From the NCBI RefSeq assembly GCF_004368405.1, contig NZ_SBJH01000003.1, positions 1-64,000 on the forward strand: DNA of 64,000 nt, read 5' to 3'. The position numbers were made by a program, and so were the translations under genes. Positions 1 through 8,530 of this stretch are shown here, in pieces. The DNA comes from Olivibacter sp. XZL3 (GTDB lineage Bacteria; Bacteroidota; Bacteroidia; Sphingobacteriales; Sphingobacteriaceae). Positions within the stretch are counted from its first letter, which is position 1. The number at the start of each line of letters is the position of its first letter. The notes under the pieces were generated by a model. It had not been told where the DNA came from. It saw only the letters and a list, made by a program, of their open reading frames with translations, and searched no databases.

Positions 1-66
1 CAAAAATTAATAAATTTATAACTCGAAAGTCTCCTTAAGGTTTCATCCTAATGTGTCTAATTTAGT

Positions 67-1026
67 TTGAAGACGTACAAAGTGCGTGAAACAGAGGGCA
101 CAGGGGTAGGATTATACCTCGTAAAAACTTACTGCGAGCAATTAGGATGGCGCCCCGAACTGGTCTCTTCCCCTGAAAGCGGAACCCAGGTCACAATCCA
201 CTTAATGCTTGGCGGCCCCTCAACAGCAGCAGATTTTCAGGAAACAAAGGATGGGGAAAGAAAAAAAGTCCTGATCGTGGAAGACAATCAAGAACTCTCG
301 TCTTTCTTAAAAGAATCACTCGAACCATTATATGCATGTGCTATCGTTCAGAATGGTCGACAGGCACTGCAGATGATCGATCGGCATTACCTGCCTGACC
401 TCATCGTATCCGATGCGATGATGCCGGTAATGGACGGATTGGAGATGGCTAAAATGCTGCGAAAAAGCAGCTATACGGCTAGCGTTCCAATTATTTTGTT
501 GACGGCAAAAAACGACGAAAGAGTCCAGCGGGAGCGTATCGCTGTCGGCATCGATGCTTTTGTTTCCAAACCATTTGATCTCGAACTGCTCAAATTACAG
601 ATCCGGCAACTGCTTGATAGGAAAGACAGGATAATGGCCCAGCTGCGTTTGGATAGCCTCCATCATCCCAAGACTGAAAAGGAGCTAGAATCGCCCGATG
701 AATTATTGTTGGTCAAAATTACACGGATCATTGAAGAGCATATAGACGACTCGGAACTTTCTGTACAGCTCTTAAGTGAACATGCCGCTATAGGCACCAA
801 ACAATTGTACAGAAAAATCAAACAACTCACGGGCTTTACACCGGTAGAATATATACGAACCATCCGGATGAAAAAGGCGGCCATTCTTTTGAAGCAGCGA
901 AATTTTACGGTAGCCGAGGTTATGTATATGGTAGGCTTCACCAATGCTTCTTATTTCTCTAAGTGCTTTCAGGCAGAATTTTCCCTGACCCCTAAACATT
1001 ATATGGAACAGTATGCCACAGATTAG
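67..1026 (+). pseudogene. 5'-truncated hybrid two-component regulator (HTCS)
   Basis: What is left is the C-terminal part of a hybrid sensor of the type that controls SusC/SusD loci. The first residues are only the last glycine-rich box of a histidine-kinase ATPase domain (GTGVGLYLVK, residues 11-20). A receiver follows (about 67-183; acidic E72/D73, phosphoacceptor D116 in SDAMMP, K168), then an AraC-type double HTH (about 215-315). The periplasmic sensor, membrane segment, HisKA and most of the ATPase domain, normally 900 or more residues, are absent. There is no ATG. The frame opens at a TTG directly after an in-frame TAA at 58-60, and bases 1-66 are stop-rich in all three forward frames. 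The loss therefore looks like deletion or rearrangement, not a single frameshift. The DNA-binding half is intact and could still be expressed. It sits just upstream of the locus it would be expected to control. Confidence 0.75.
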
Positions 1027-1041
1027 CTGATGGGCTCTTCC

Positions 1042-1076
1042 TGTCCGATTTGTGTCAACCTTTGTCCGATTTGTGT
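1042..1076. repeat. Pair of 14-bp direct repeats, 21 bp apart (likely regulator site)
   Basis: The 14-mer TGTCCGATTTGTGT occurs at 1042-1055 and again at 1063-1076. The period is exactly 21 bp, two turns of the helix, so both copies face the same side. The second copy ends on the first T of the -33 element. This is the geometry expected for an AraC-type activator touching RNA polymerase, and the gene just upstream encodes such a DNA-binding domain. Confidence 0.6.
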
Positions 1077-1107
1077 TTGTAATCATGGAGCATCATAGCT
1101 AGGTTTG
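1076..1107 (+). promoter_or_regulatory. Bacteroidota-type promoter of the first polysaccharide locus
   Basis: TTTG at 1076-1079, a 20-bp spacer, then TAGGTTTG at 1100-1107 match the Bacteroidota -33/-7 consensus (TTTG, about 19-21 bp, TAnnTTTG). Transcription would begin near 1113, giving a leader of about 36 nt before the ATG at 1150. The position also rules out the upstream TTG at 1105 as translation start. Confidence 0.65.
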
Positions 1108-1149
1108 TGCTACAATTTAGCAACCAACGTTTATAAATCGAATTTTTCC

Positions 1150-3726
1150 ATGCGTATAATTCTATTATGTAGCTGTGCTATGCTGGCTTTTTTTTCATCC
1201 TTCGGCCAAGGCAAAAAAAACACACCTCTTATTTATATTGACAAACAGGGCGTCATGCGATGGTCGGACAACAAGCAAGAAGCATCATTTTATGGTGTGA
1301 ATTATACCTTACCTTTTGCTCATGCATACCGTGCTATTAAAGCTAAAGGTATTGACCACAAAGCGGCTATCGACCGTGATGTGTACCATTTTGCCCGACT
1401 TGGGTTTAATGCGTACCGCATTCATCTTTGGGACGTCGAGTTATCCGACGGCGAGGGCAACTTGCTGCTCAATGAACATTTGGATTTGCTTGATTACCTG
1501 TTTTTCAAATTACAGGAAAGGGGCATACATATTTTAATTACCGCCATGACGAACTTTGGCAATGGGTATCCTGAACGCAATGAACAGACTGGCGCCTTTT
1601 CTTATTTATACGACAAATGCCTGGTACATCAGGATCCGAAGGCCATCGCGGCCCAAAAACGCTACATCTATGCGCTATTACGCCATGTCAACCCCTACAC
1701 AAAGGTGGCGTATCAGGATGATCCCTACGTCATCGGTTTTGAGATTAATAATGAACCCTGTCATACTGGAGAACTGGCTATAACAAGCCATTATATCAAA
1801 GAAATGCTGGCAAGCATGAAAGCGGCCGGTAATAAAAAACCGGTGTTCTATAATGTAAGCCACAACCGGGATCATGTCCCCGCCTATTTTAACGCCCCTA
1901 TACAGGGAACAACTTATCAATGGTATCCCATAGGATTAGTAGCCGGAAGGCAACGCCTCGGTAATTTCTTACCTTACGTTGATCGGTATCCTATTCCTTT
2001 TTCCAATATAGAGGGATTTAACAATAAAGCAAAGGCGGTGTATGAATATGATCCGGCAGATAATCTCTATAGCTATATGCACCCGGCCATGAGTCGTACC
2101 TTCAGGTCGGCCGGCTTTCAATGGATAACGCAGTTTGCTTATGACCCCATCGATATCGCCGCCTATAACACCGAATATCAGACGCATTACCTGAACCTAG
2201 CCTATACGCCGGCAAAAGCAATCAGCACCATGATTGCCGCGGAAGTAGCTTATAATATTCCCAGAAACCAATCGTACCCGGACTACCCAAGGGATACACT
2301 CTTCGGCAATTTTATGGTCAGCTATACACAGGATCTGAGCGTCATGAATACGAAAGACAAGTTCTATTATAGTAATGAGACGAACGTGCAACCGGTAGAT
2401 CTCCGGCAGCTTGCTCATATAGCCGGACATGGCTCTTCTCCCGTCATTCACTACACTGGTTCCGGCGCCTATTTTCTGGATCGTTTGGAGGAAGGAATAT
2501 GGCGACTGGAAGTAATGCCGGACGCGGAACCTGTGATCGATCCCTTTGAAAAACCGTCCTTATCGCGGGCGGTTGTCGACATTTTATGGACACCACAGCA
2601 CATGACAATCCGTCTGCCCGATTTGGGTGAAGACTTTGCCGTACAGGCGCTTTCCGAGCAGACAGATGCCCAGCCTGCTGCTGAACGCAGCCGGCTTACG
2701 GTTCGTCCCGGCGTTTATTTACTGAGACGTAAAGAACGGGGGCAGCCGGACAAGTGGGATGCCAATAGTTCGTGGAAATCGGGTAAACTGGGAGCGTTCG
2801 TCGCTCCCCTTCCCTCGGTAATCCACAAACCGATTGTACTGCACGAACCGGATCCCTATTGGGAGAAAGGACAGAAAAAGGCTTTACAGATGCGGGTGAT
2901 CTTTCCGACCAGGGTTGACTCGGTAATCGTACAGACCGACCAGGTTTCGTTTTGGCGGGAGGATAATCCTTCCGTCAAAATGACCGCCCTCGATGCCTAT
3001 ACCTTTCGCGCCGTCATTCCAGAAAAGCTGATAAAGGATGGAATGTGGCGCTACACGGCTACAGTTTATGTCGACGGCAAAAGCTATACCTACCCAGACA
3101 GCAGGCAAGGTACGCCGCTGGATTGGGATTATAATGTAACGCATTACTGGTCTACACGCATTGTAGACCCGGAGGATCGGCTGTTATTAGCTTCTCCATG
3201 GCAAGATCAGCCTGTTTTTGATCATTTTGCCATCCCGGAAACTTCTTATGCTACCTACGAAAAAGAGCAGTCGTCTTTTACAACAGCCCCTATCTGGACA
3301 TACAGCTTCCGTGGCAAAGACACGGCGGCAAGGCATTTTTGGATACGGGACATTAAGAAACTGGTGGATAGCCGTCCACAAGGCGTCGGCCAAGCCACTT
3401 CGCTATGCGCGTATATCCGTGCGGAAGGCTACGACGACTGGCTGGAGCTGGGCTTTGTGACCAAAGTCGGATATACCTATGTAAAAAAGGTTTCCCTAGC
3501 AGGAAAGGACCGTATGGGGACTATCTTACGTATTCCACTATCGGAACTAAGGCAAACTGCTACCGCTTTGTTGCCCGCGCCATACCCCACGTTCTTGCCG
3601 AGGTATTTCTCGCCAACAGTAGATTTGCCCTGGCACAGGGATGATATGGAAAAACTGGTATTATCAACCCATAACGGACAGTGGTCTGACGCGAAAATTA
3701 GCATAGGAGCCGTTTGGCTCGAATAA
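1150..3726 (+). CDS. Secreted clan-A-like glycoside hydrolase (cellulase-type TIM barrel)
   Basis: A predicted exported glycosidase of 858 residues. The start at 1150 is preferred because it gives a clean signal peptide (MRIILLCSCAMLAFFSSFG) and lies behind the promoter; the longer TTG-started frame from 1105 does not. A GH5/GH2-like (beta/alpha)8 barrel covers about residues 25-420. It contains ARLGFNAYRIHLWD and the strand-4 motif GFEINNEP, where E202 is the likely acid/base. The nucleophile is less clear; a candidate is the Glu in AVYEYDP. The C-terminal 400 residues look like beta-sandwich, possibly carbohydrate-binding, modules. It is first in an operon-like run with SusC, SusD and a GH2 enzyme, so it probably acts on the same beta-linked polysaccharide. 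The exact family and substrate cannot be read from the sequence. Confidence 0.8.
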   Translation: MRIILLCSCAMLAFFSSFGQGKKNTPLIYIDKQGVMRWSDNKQEASFYGVNYTLPFAHAYRAIKAKGIDHKAAIDRDVYHFARLGFNAYRIHLWDVELSDGEGNLLLNEHLDLLDYLFFKLQERGIHILITAMTNFGNGYPERNEQTGAFSYLYDKCLVHQDPKAIAAQKRYIYALLRHVNPYTKVAYQDDPYVIGFEINNEPCHTGELAITSHYIKEMLASMKAAGNKKPVFYNVSHNRDHVPAYFNAPIQGTTYQWYPIGLVAGRQRLGNFLPYVDRYPIPFSNIEGFNNKAKAVYEYDPADNLYSYMHPAMSRTFRSAGFQWITQFAYDPIDIAAYNTEYQTHYLNLAYTPAKAISTMIAAEVAYNIPRNQSYPDYPRDTLFGNFMVSYTQDLSVMNTKDKFYYSNETNVQPVDLRQLAHIAGHGSSPVIHYTGSGAYFLDRLEEGIWRLEVMPDAEPVIDPFEKPSLSRAVVDILWTPQHMTIRLPDLGEDFAVQALSEQTDAQPAAERSRLTVRPGVYLLRRKERGQPDKWDANSSWKSGKLGAFVAPLPSVIHKPIVLHEPDPYWEKGQKKALQMRVIFPTRVDSVIVQTDQVSFWREDNPSVKMTALDAYTFRAVIPEKLIKDGMWRYTATVYVDGKSYTYPDSRQGTPLDWDYNVTHYWSTRIVDPEDRLLLASPWQDQPVFDHFAIPETSYATYEKEQSSFTTAPIWTYSFRGKDTAARHFWIRDIKKLVDSRPQGVGQATSLCAYIRAEGYDDWLELGFVTKVGYTYVKKVSLAGKDRMGTILRIPLSELRQTATALLPAPYPTFLPRYFSPTVDLPWHRDDMEKLVLSTHNGQWSDAKISIGAVWLE

Positions 3727-3773
3727 CCGGAATTAGAATTAAGCTAAAATTATAAACAAATAAATCTAACCAA

Positions 3774-6752
3774 ATGAAGGGTGTTGTAATAAAAATAAGC
3801 CTCTTAGGCTTATCCCTACTCGGTGGGTGGGGCGGAATGATGGAGTTGCATGCAACTACCGAATGGGAATTGTCATCCCCAAAGCGACAACAAGAGATAC
3901 GGGGAGTCGTACGCAATGACCGTGGCGAAGGAATTGCCGGCGTGACGGTACTGGTCGTTGGAACGAATATCGGTACGTCGACTGCAGAAGACGGAAGCTA
4001 TCAGATTAGGGTGCCCGAGGGAAAATCACAGGTATCGTTTTCTATCGTCGGCTATGAGACCCGAACACTCCAGGCAACCGGACCAGTATTAAATGTCGTC
4101 CTGCAAAACTCATCCACACAGTTGGAAGAGCTGGTAATTGTAGGGTACGGCAGTACCACAAAGAAGGACCTGACAGGGGCGGTCACCACTGTCAGCAGCA
4201 AGGATTTTAATACCGGACTGGTCGGATCGTCCGAACAGTTGATTAATGGTAAAACAGCTGGCGTACAAGTGATGTCTAACAGTGGGTCGCCAACGGCGGG
4301 CAGCACCATCCGCATCCGTGGGGGAGCATCCTTAAGTGCAAGTAACGATCCCTTAATCGTACTGGACGGCGTGCCCTTGGAGACAGGCGGCATCAGTGGT
4401 AACAGCGGCAATTTCCTGAGTCTCATCAACCCAAATGACATAGAAAGTATGACCGTACTGAAAGATGCTTCATCAACAGCCATTTACGGTTCACGTGCTT
4501 CAAACGGCGTATTGTTAATCACCACCAAAAAGGGATCGGGCGATGAGCTACGTTTTTCATTTTCTTCTATTTTATCCTTGCAAAAGGCGCTGGGTGTGGC
4601 GGATATGATGTCGCGCGATGAATTTGCCGACCTCATAAACAGTAGAGGCACAGATGCGCAAAAAGCACTGTTAGGAAGCGTCACAACCAATTGGGTAGAT
4701 GAAGTGTTTCAGGAGGCGATGGGAACAGACAACAACCTCAGCCTACAGGGCAAAATAGCAAAAACCATCCCATTCAGGGCTTCAACCGGTTACTATAACC
4801 AACAGGGCACGTTGCGTACCGACAAAACGGAACGGATAACAGGAGCGTTGGTGGTGAACCCTTCGTTCTTTGATCAGCATCTAAGCGTTAACCTCAACAT
4901 CAAAGGGGCACGCAATAATAACCATTTCGCCAACACAGACGCGATATGGTCTGCGGTAGCCTTTAACCCTACTCAGCCTGTTTACTCCGGGGCCGACACA
5001 TACGGAGGCTATTATGAGAGTCTGGATAATGCAGGTTTACCAGCTACGGGGGCTAACCGTAATCCCGTAGGCTTACTGAACCAAGAAAGGCACCGGAGCA
5101 AAGTCAACCGGATTGTTGGTAACCTCGACCTCGATTACAAGATGCACTTTCTTCCCGAGTTAAAGGCACATGTAACTCTAGGTTATGACTACGCAAACGG
5201 GGATGGTTATAATTATGTTCCTGCCAGCGCAGCAAACAATTTTCTGATAGGTGGCGCTTATGACACCTACGAGCAGACCTTGACAAACCGACTGTTTACT
5301 GGGTATTTAAACTATAATAAGACTTTGGAGGAGCTAAAAAGCACTATCGAAGTAACGGTTGGTCACGACTATCAATATTGGCGTGCTGAACGCCCGCCTA
5401 TTACCTATTACAATGAGGCGGGAGATGTGCGTTCCACTGAAATTGCGTCGGACGAAAGGCACGCATTGATTTCTTGGTATGGGCGACTCAATTATCAATA
5501 TAATGACCGCTACCTTTTAACAGCAACCGTAAGGAGAGACGGCACGTCGCGCTTCAGCCCGGATAATCGATGGGGCACTTTCCCCTCGGTGGCCTTGGCC
5601 TGGCGATTATCGGAAGAGTCTTTTCTAAAACCGCTTTCTTTTTTGGACGACCTAAAACTGCGCGCCAGCTATGGTGTAACCGGACAGCAAGAAGGAATTG
5701 GCAATTATGAATACATGTCGGTATATAATCAGGGTACGCCCTATGCGCAGTACCGCTTTGGGGATCAATATCACCTCGTGTATCGTCCGTCAGTATATAA
5801 CCAAGACCTACGCTGGGAAACCACAAAAGCGTTTAACTATGGACTGGATTTTTCGTTCTTGCAGGGACGCCTTTCCGGTTCAGCGGAATATTACAAGCGA
5901 AAGACCCACGACCTGATTGCCAATGTTCCGGTGGCCGCGGGTACCAACTTTGATCAGAATGCAACAATTAACGTAGGGAACGTAGAAAGTAGCGGATGGG
6001 AATTCCAACTCAATACGGTTCCGCTACAGCAAGAGAACCTACGATGGGAAGTTAATTTTAATGCCACCAAACAAAACATCAAGGTAACGAATATCGCACT
6101 GGTACCAGACGCTTCTTCTATAGGCACCTATGTAGGGCCTGAAGTTAGCGGCCGCGGCATTCAGATATTAACGGCCGGTTACCAGCCTAATATGTTTTAT
6201 GTCTATAAACAAGTGTACAACGCCGACGGGCGACCGCTGGAAGGCACGTATGCCGACCTTAATGAAGACGGCATCATCAATGAAAGTGATTTATACCGAT
6301 ATCACTCCCCTGCAGCCACTTGGCTATTTGGCTTCAACACTCAACTTAGCTACAAGAAATGGACAATAGCCACAACCCTTCGGGCTAATTTGGGCAACTA
6401 CGTCTTCAACAACACAAAAATGAACCTGAGCGCTTGGGAGACCGTACAATATGTTGACGCCGCCATTAACAATCTGCACCGTGATTATTTCAATACAGGC
6501 TTTCAAAGTCGGCAATATTACTCAGACTACTACGTGGAGAAAGCTTCATTCCTGCGCATGGAAAATCTATCACTTGGATACAATTTCGGGAAGGTAGGCA
6601 AGATCAGCAATCTGCGGATTGGGGGCGTGATTCAGAATGTATTTGTTATTACAGGCTATAGTGGAGCGGATCCGGAGGTGCCGAATGGATTTGACGACTC
6701 GTTCTACCCCCGGTCGCGTACCTTTTCCCTCAGCTTAAATCTGGATTTTTAA
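3774..6752 (+). CDS. SusC/RagA-family TonB-dependent outer-membrane transporter
   Basis: A 992-residue TonB-dependent porin that would import oligosaccharides together with the SusD lipoprotein encoded next. A signal peptide covers about the first 27 residues. A CarboxypepD_reg-like domain follows (about 40-115, REIRGVVRND to SFSIVGYETRTL), then the conserved ELVIVGYG segment, a plug domain with the typical VLKDASSTAIYGSRASNGVLLITTK stretch, and a 22-strand barrel ending in aromatic Phe (LSLNLDF). The length is normal for the family. It starts 47 nt after the glycosidase and 27 nt before SusD, consistent with one transcript from the promoter at 1076-1107. Confidence 0.95.
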   Translation: MKGVVIKISLLGLSLLGGWGGMMELHATTEWELSSPKRQQEIRGVVRNDRGEGIAGVTVLVVGTNIGTSTAEDGSYQIRVPEGKSQVSFSIVGYETRTLQATGPVLNVVLQNSSTQLEELVIVGYGSTTKKDLTGAVTTVSSKDFNTGLVGSSEQLINGKTAGVQVMSNSGSPTAGSTIRIRGGASLSASNDPLIVLDGVPLETGGISGNSGNFLSLINPNDIESMTVLKDASSTAIYGSRASNGVLLITTKKGSGDELRFSFSSILSLQKALGVADMMSRDEFADLINSRGTDAQKALLGSVTTNWVDEVFQEAMGTDNNLSLQGKIAKTIPFRASTGYYNQQGTLRTDKTERITGALVVNPSFFDQHLSVNLNIKGARNNNHFANTDAIWSAVAFNPTQPVYSGADTYGGYYESLDNAGLPATGANRNPVGLLNQERHRSKVNRIVGNLDLDYKMHFLPELKAHVTLGYDYANGDGYNYVPASAANNFLIGGAYDTYEQTLTNRLFTGYLNYNKTLEELKSTIEVTVGHDYQYWRAERPPITYYNEAGDVRSTEIASDERHALISWYGRLNYQYNDRYLLTATVRRDGTSRFSPDNRWGTFPSVALAWRLSEESFLKPLSFLDDLKLRASYGVTGQQEGIGNYEYMSVYNQGTPYAQYRFGDQYHLVYRPSVYNQDLRWETTKAFNYGLDFSFLQGRLSGSAEYYKRKTHDLIANVPVAAGTNFDQNATINVGNVESSGWEFQLNTVPLQQENLRWEVNFNATKQNIKVTNIALVPDASSIGTYVGPEVSGRGIQILTAGYQPNMFYVYKQVYNADGRPLEGTYADLNEDGIINESDLYRYHSPAATWLFGFNTQLSYKKWTIATTLRANLGNYVFNNTKMNLSAWETVQYVDAAINNLHRDYFNTGFQSRQYYSDYYVEKASFLRMENLSLGYNFGKVGKISNLRIGGVIQNVFVITGYSGADPEVPNGFDDSFYPRSRTFSLSLNLDF

Positions 6753-6779
6753 TAGGTGGTTCATCTATAAGTTATTGTT

Positions 6780-8348
6780 ATGAAAAAGTTAAAGATATTT
6801 TACTTGAGTTTATTTGCCGCCTTGCTGTCGGTCGTTTCCTGTACCAAAGATCTGGATCAATATCCAACGGTAGAAACAACAGCTGAACAGGTATATACTA
6901 GTATTGACGGCTATCGTTCAGTACTGGCGAAGCTATATGCTTCGTTTGCCGTTGCCGGTAATGGCCGCGGCGATGAAGATCCGGATATGGCGGGAGCTAC
7001 CGCTTCCTGGGGGTACCTCAGGGTGTATTTCAATATGCAGGAGGTGCCCACCGATGAGGTAATTTATACTTGGGCCGGCGGTGAAAACATGGTCGGACTG
7101 CAATTTATGAATTGGGGTGCGTCAGACACTTGGGTCAATGCCATGTATTATCGCATTTATTATTCGATCGCACTTTGTAATGAGTTTTTACGCAACGCCA
7201 CGGAAGAGCGGCTTGCGGCTTTTACAGCGAGTGAACAAACAGAAATACAAACCTTTGCTGCCGAAGCCCGTTTTTTGCGTGCACTGGCCTACAGCCATGC
7301 CATGGATTTATTTGGTAATGTCCCTTTTGTGACAGAGAACGATGCCGTGGAGGCCTTTTTTCCACCTCGTATCGTGCGCAGTGATTTGTTCGACTACATC
7401 GAACAGGAGCTTATCGCCATTGAAGAATTATTACCAGCGGCCCGTCAAAATGTATACGGACGCGTGAGCCGCGCGGCGGCATGGGCACTGTTGGCTAAAA
7501 ATTACCTCAATGCACAGGTATATACCGGTACAGAACGGTATACAGATTGTATCAACTATAGCAAAAAAGTAATCGATGCCGGTTATAGTTTGCACAATGA
7601 TTATAAGCAGCTGTTCAATGCCGATAATGATCAACGTAGCAACGAAATTATTTTCCCGATAGAGGCCCAGGTAGAACAAACCACTACCTGGGGGGCAACA
7701 ACCTATTTGGTGAACGGGCCGATCGTTGGTAGTATGCAAGCAGGTAATTACGGCGTGCTGTCGGGCTGGAATAGTATACGGACATTACGGGAATTTGTAG
7801 CTACATTCGACCCAAGTGATAGCAGGGGCGACTTTTGGACCGATGGGCAGTCGCTCGACGTAAACGACCCTTCGGTTTCCAGCCAGGGATACGGTTTGGT
7901 AAAATTCACCAACTTATACGACGACGGTACGTTTAATACGGACGAAGGCTTAGTGAATACCGATTTCCCAATGATTCGGCTAGCAGACATCTATTTGATG
8001 TATGCCGAAGCTGTTGTTCGGGGAGGTACCGGTGGATCCCTGCAAGATGCGCTGACCTTGGTCAACCAGATTAGAAACCGTGTCTTTGATGGCAATTCCG
8101 GAGAGATCAGTACCGATCAGCTTACCCTCGATTTTATCCTTCAGGAAAGAGGGCGGGAACTGTTTTGGGAATGTACCCGACGTACAGATTTGATTCGTTT
8201 TGGCCGGTTTACCGGCAGTAATTACTTATGGCAATGGAAAGGGGGAACGTTGGACGGGCAATCGGTGGATACGCGGTTTAACCTGTATCCTATACCCACA
8301 ACCGATATGGCATCGAATCCAAATCTGATACAAAATGAGGGCTATTGA
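6780..8348 (+). CDS. SusD/RagB-family surface glycan-binding lipoprotein
   Basis: A 522-residue partner of the upstream SusC. It is a lipoprotein with lipobox VVSC (Cys21) and would be surface-exposed, forming the lid of the SusC barrel. TPR-like helices (for example FAAEARFLRALAYSHAMDLFGNVPFV) and the C-terminal RagB/SusD region (FILQERGRELFWECTRRTDLIRFGRF) are clear. The C-terminus ends in the usual NLYPIPTTDMASNPNLIQN form. Codon-level continuity and the 27-nt gap support co-transcription with SusC. Ligand specificity cannot be read from the sequence. Confidence 0.95.
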   Translation: MKKLKIFYLSLFAALLSVVSCTKDLDQYPTVETTAEQVYTSIDGYRSVLAKLYASFAVAGNGRGDEDPDMAGATASWGYLRVYFNMQEVPTDEVIYTWAGGENMVGLQFMNWGASDTWVNAMYYRIYYSIALCNEFLRNATEERLAAFTASEQTEIQTFAAEARFLRALAYSHAMDLFGNVPFVTENDAVEAFFPPRIVRSDLFDYIEQELIAIEELLPAARQNVYGRVSRAAAWALLAKNYLNAQVYTGTERYTDCINYSKKVIDAGYSLHNDYKQLFNADNDQRSNEIIFPIEAQVEQTTTWGATTYLVNGPIVGSMQAGNYGVLSGWNSIRTLREFVATFDPSDSRGDFWTDGQSLDVNDPSVSSQGYGLVKFTNLYDDGTFNTDEGLVNTDFPMIRLADIYLMYAEAVVRGGTGGSLQDALTLVNQIRNRVFDGNSGEISTDQLTLDFILQERGRELFWECTRRTDLIRFGRFTGSNYLWQWKGGTLDGQSVDTRFNLYPIPTTDMASNPNLIQNEGY

Positions 8349-8530
8349 AGTTCGAAGAGACGATGACCGAATTTAGCGGATTGCTAAAACGGCAAAATGT
8401 TGTATTTAGCTGCTATTTTAATATGAACTTCATTATTTTTATTCACCTTCTATATAGTAAACACAAGAGGCAGGTGGTTGCTCTCGGGAATAAAATTTCC
8501 TGAGCGCCATTTACCAAAACAAACAAGACC

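Noticed and set aside
1-66. Single frameshift linking the truncated regulator to an upstream part within the window
   Set aside because: All three forward frames in bases 1-66 contain stops or no kinase-like sequence, so a simple frameshift within the window does not explain the loss.
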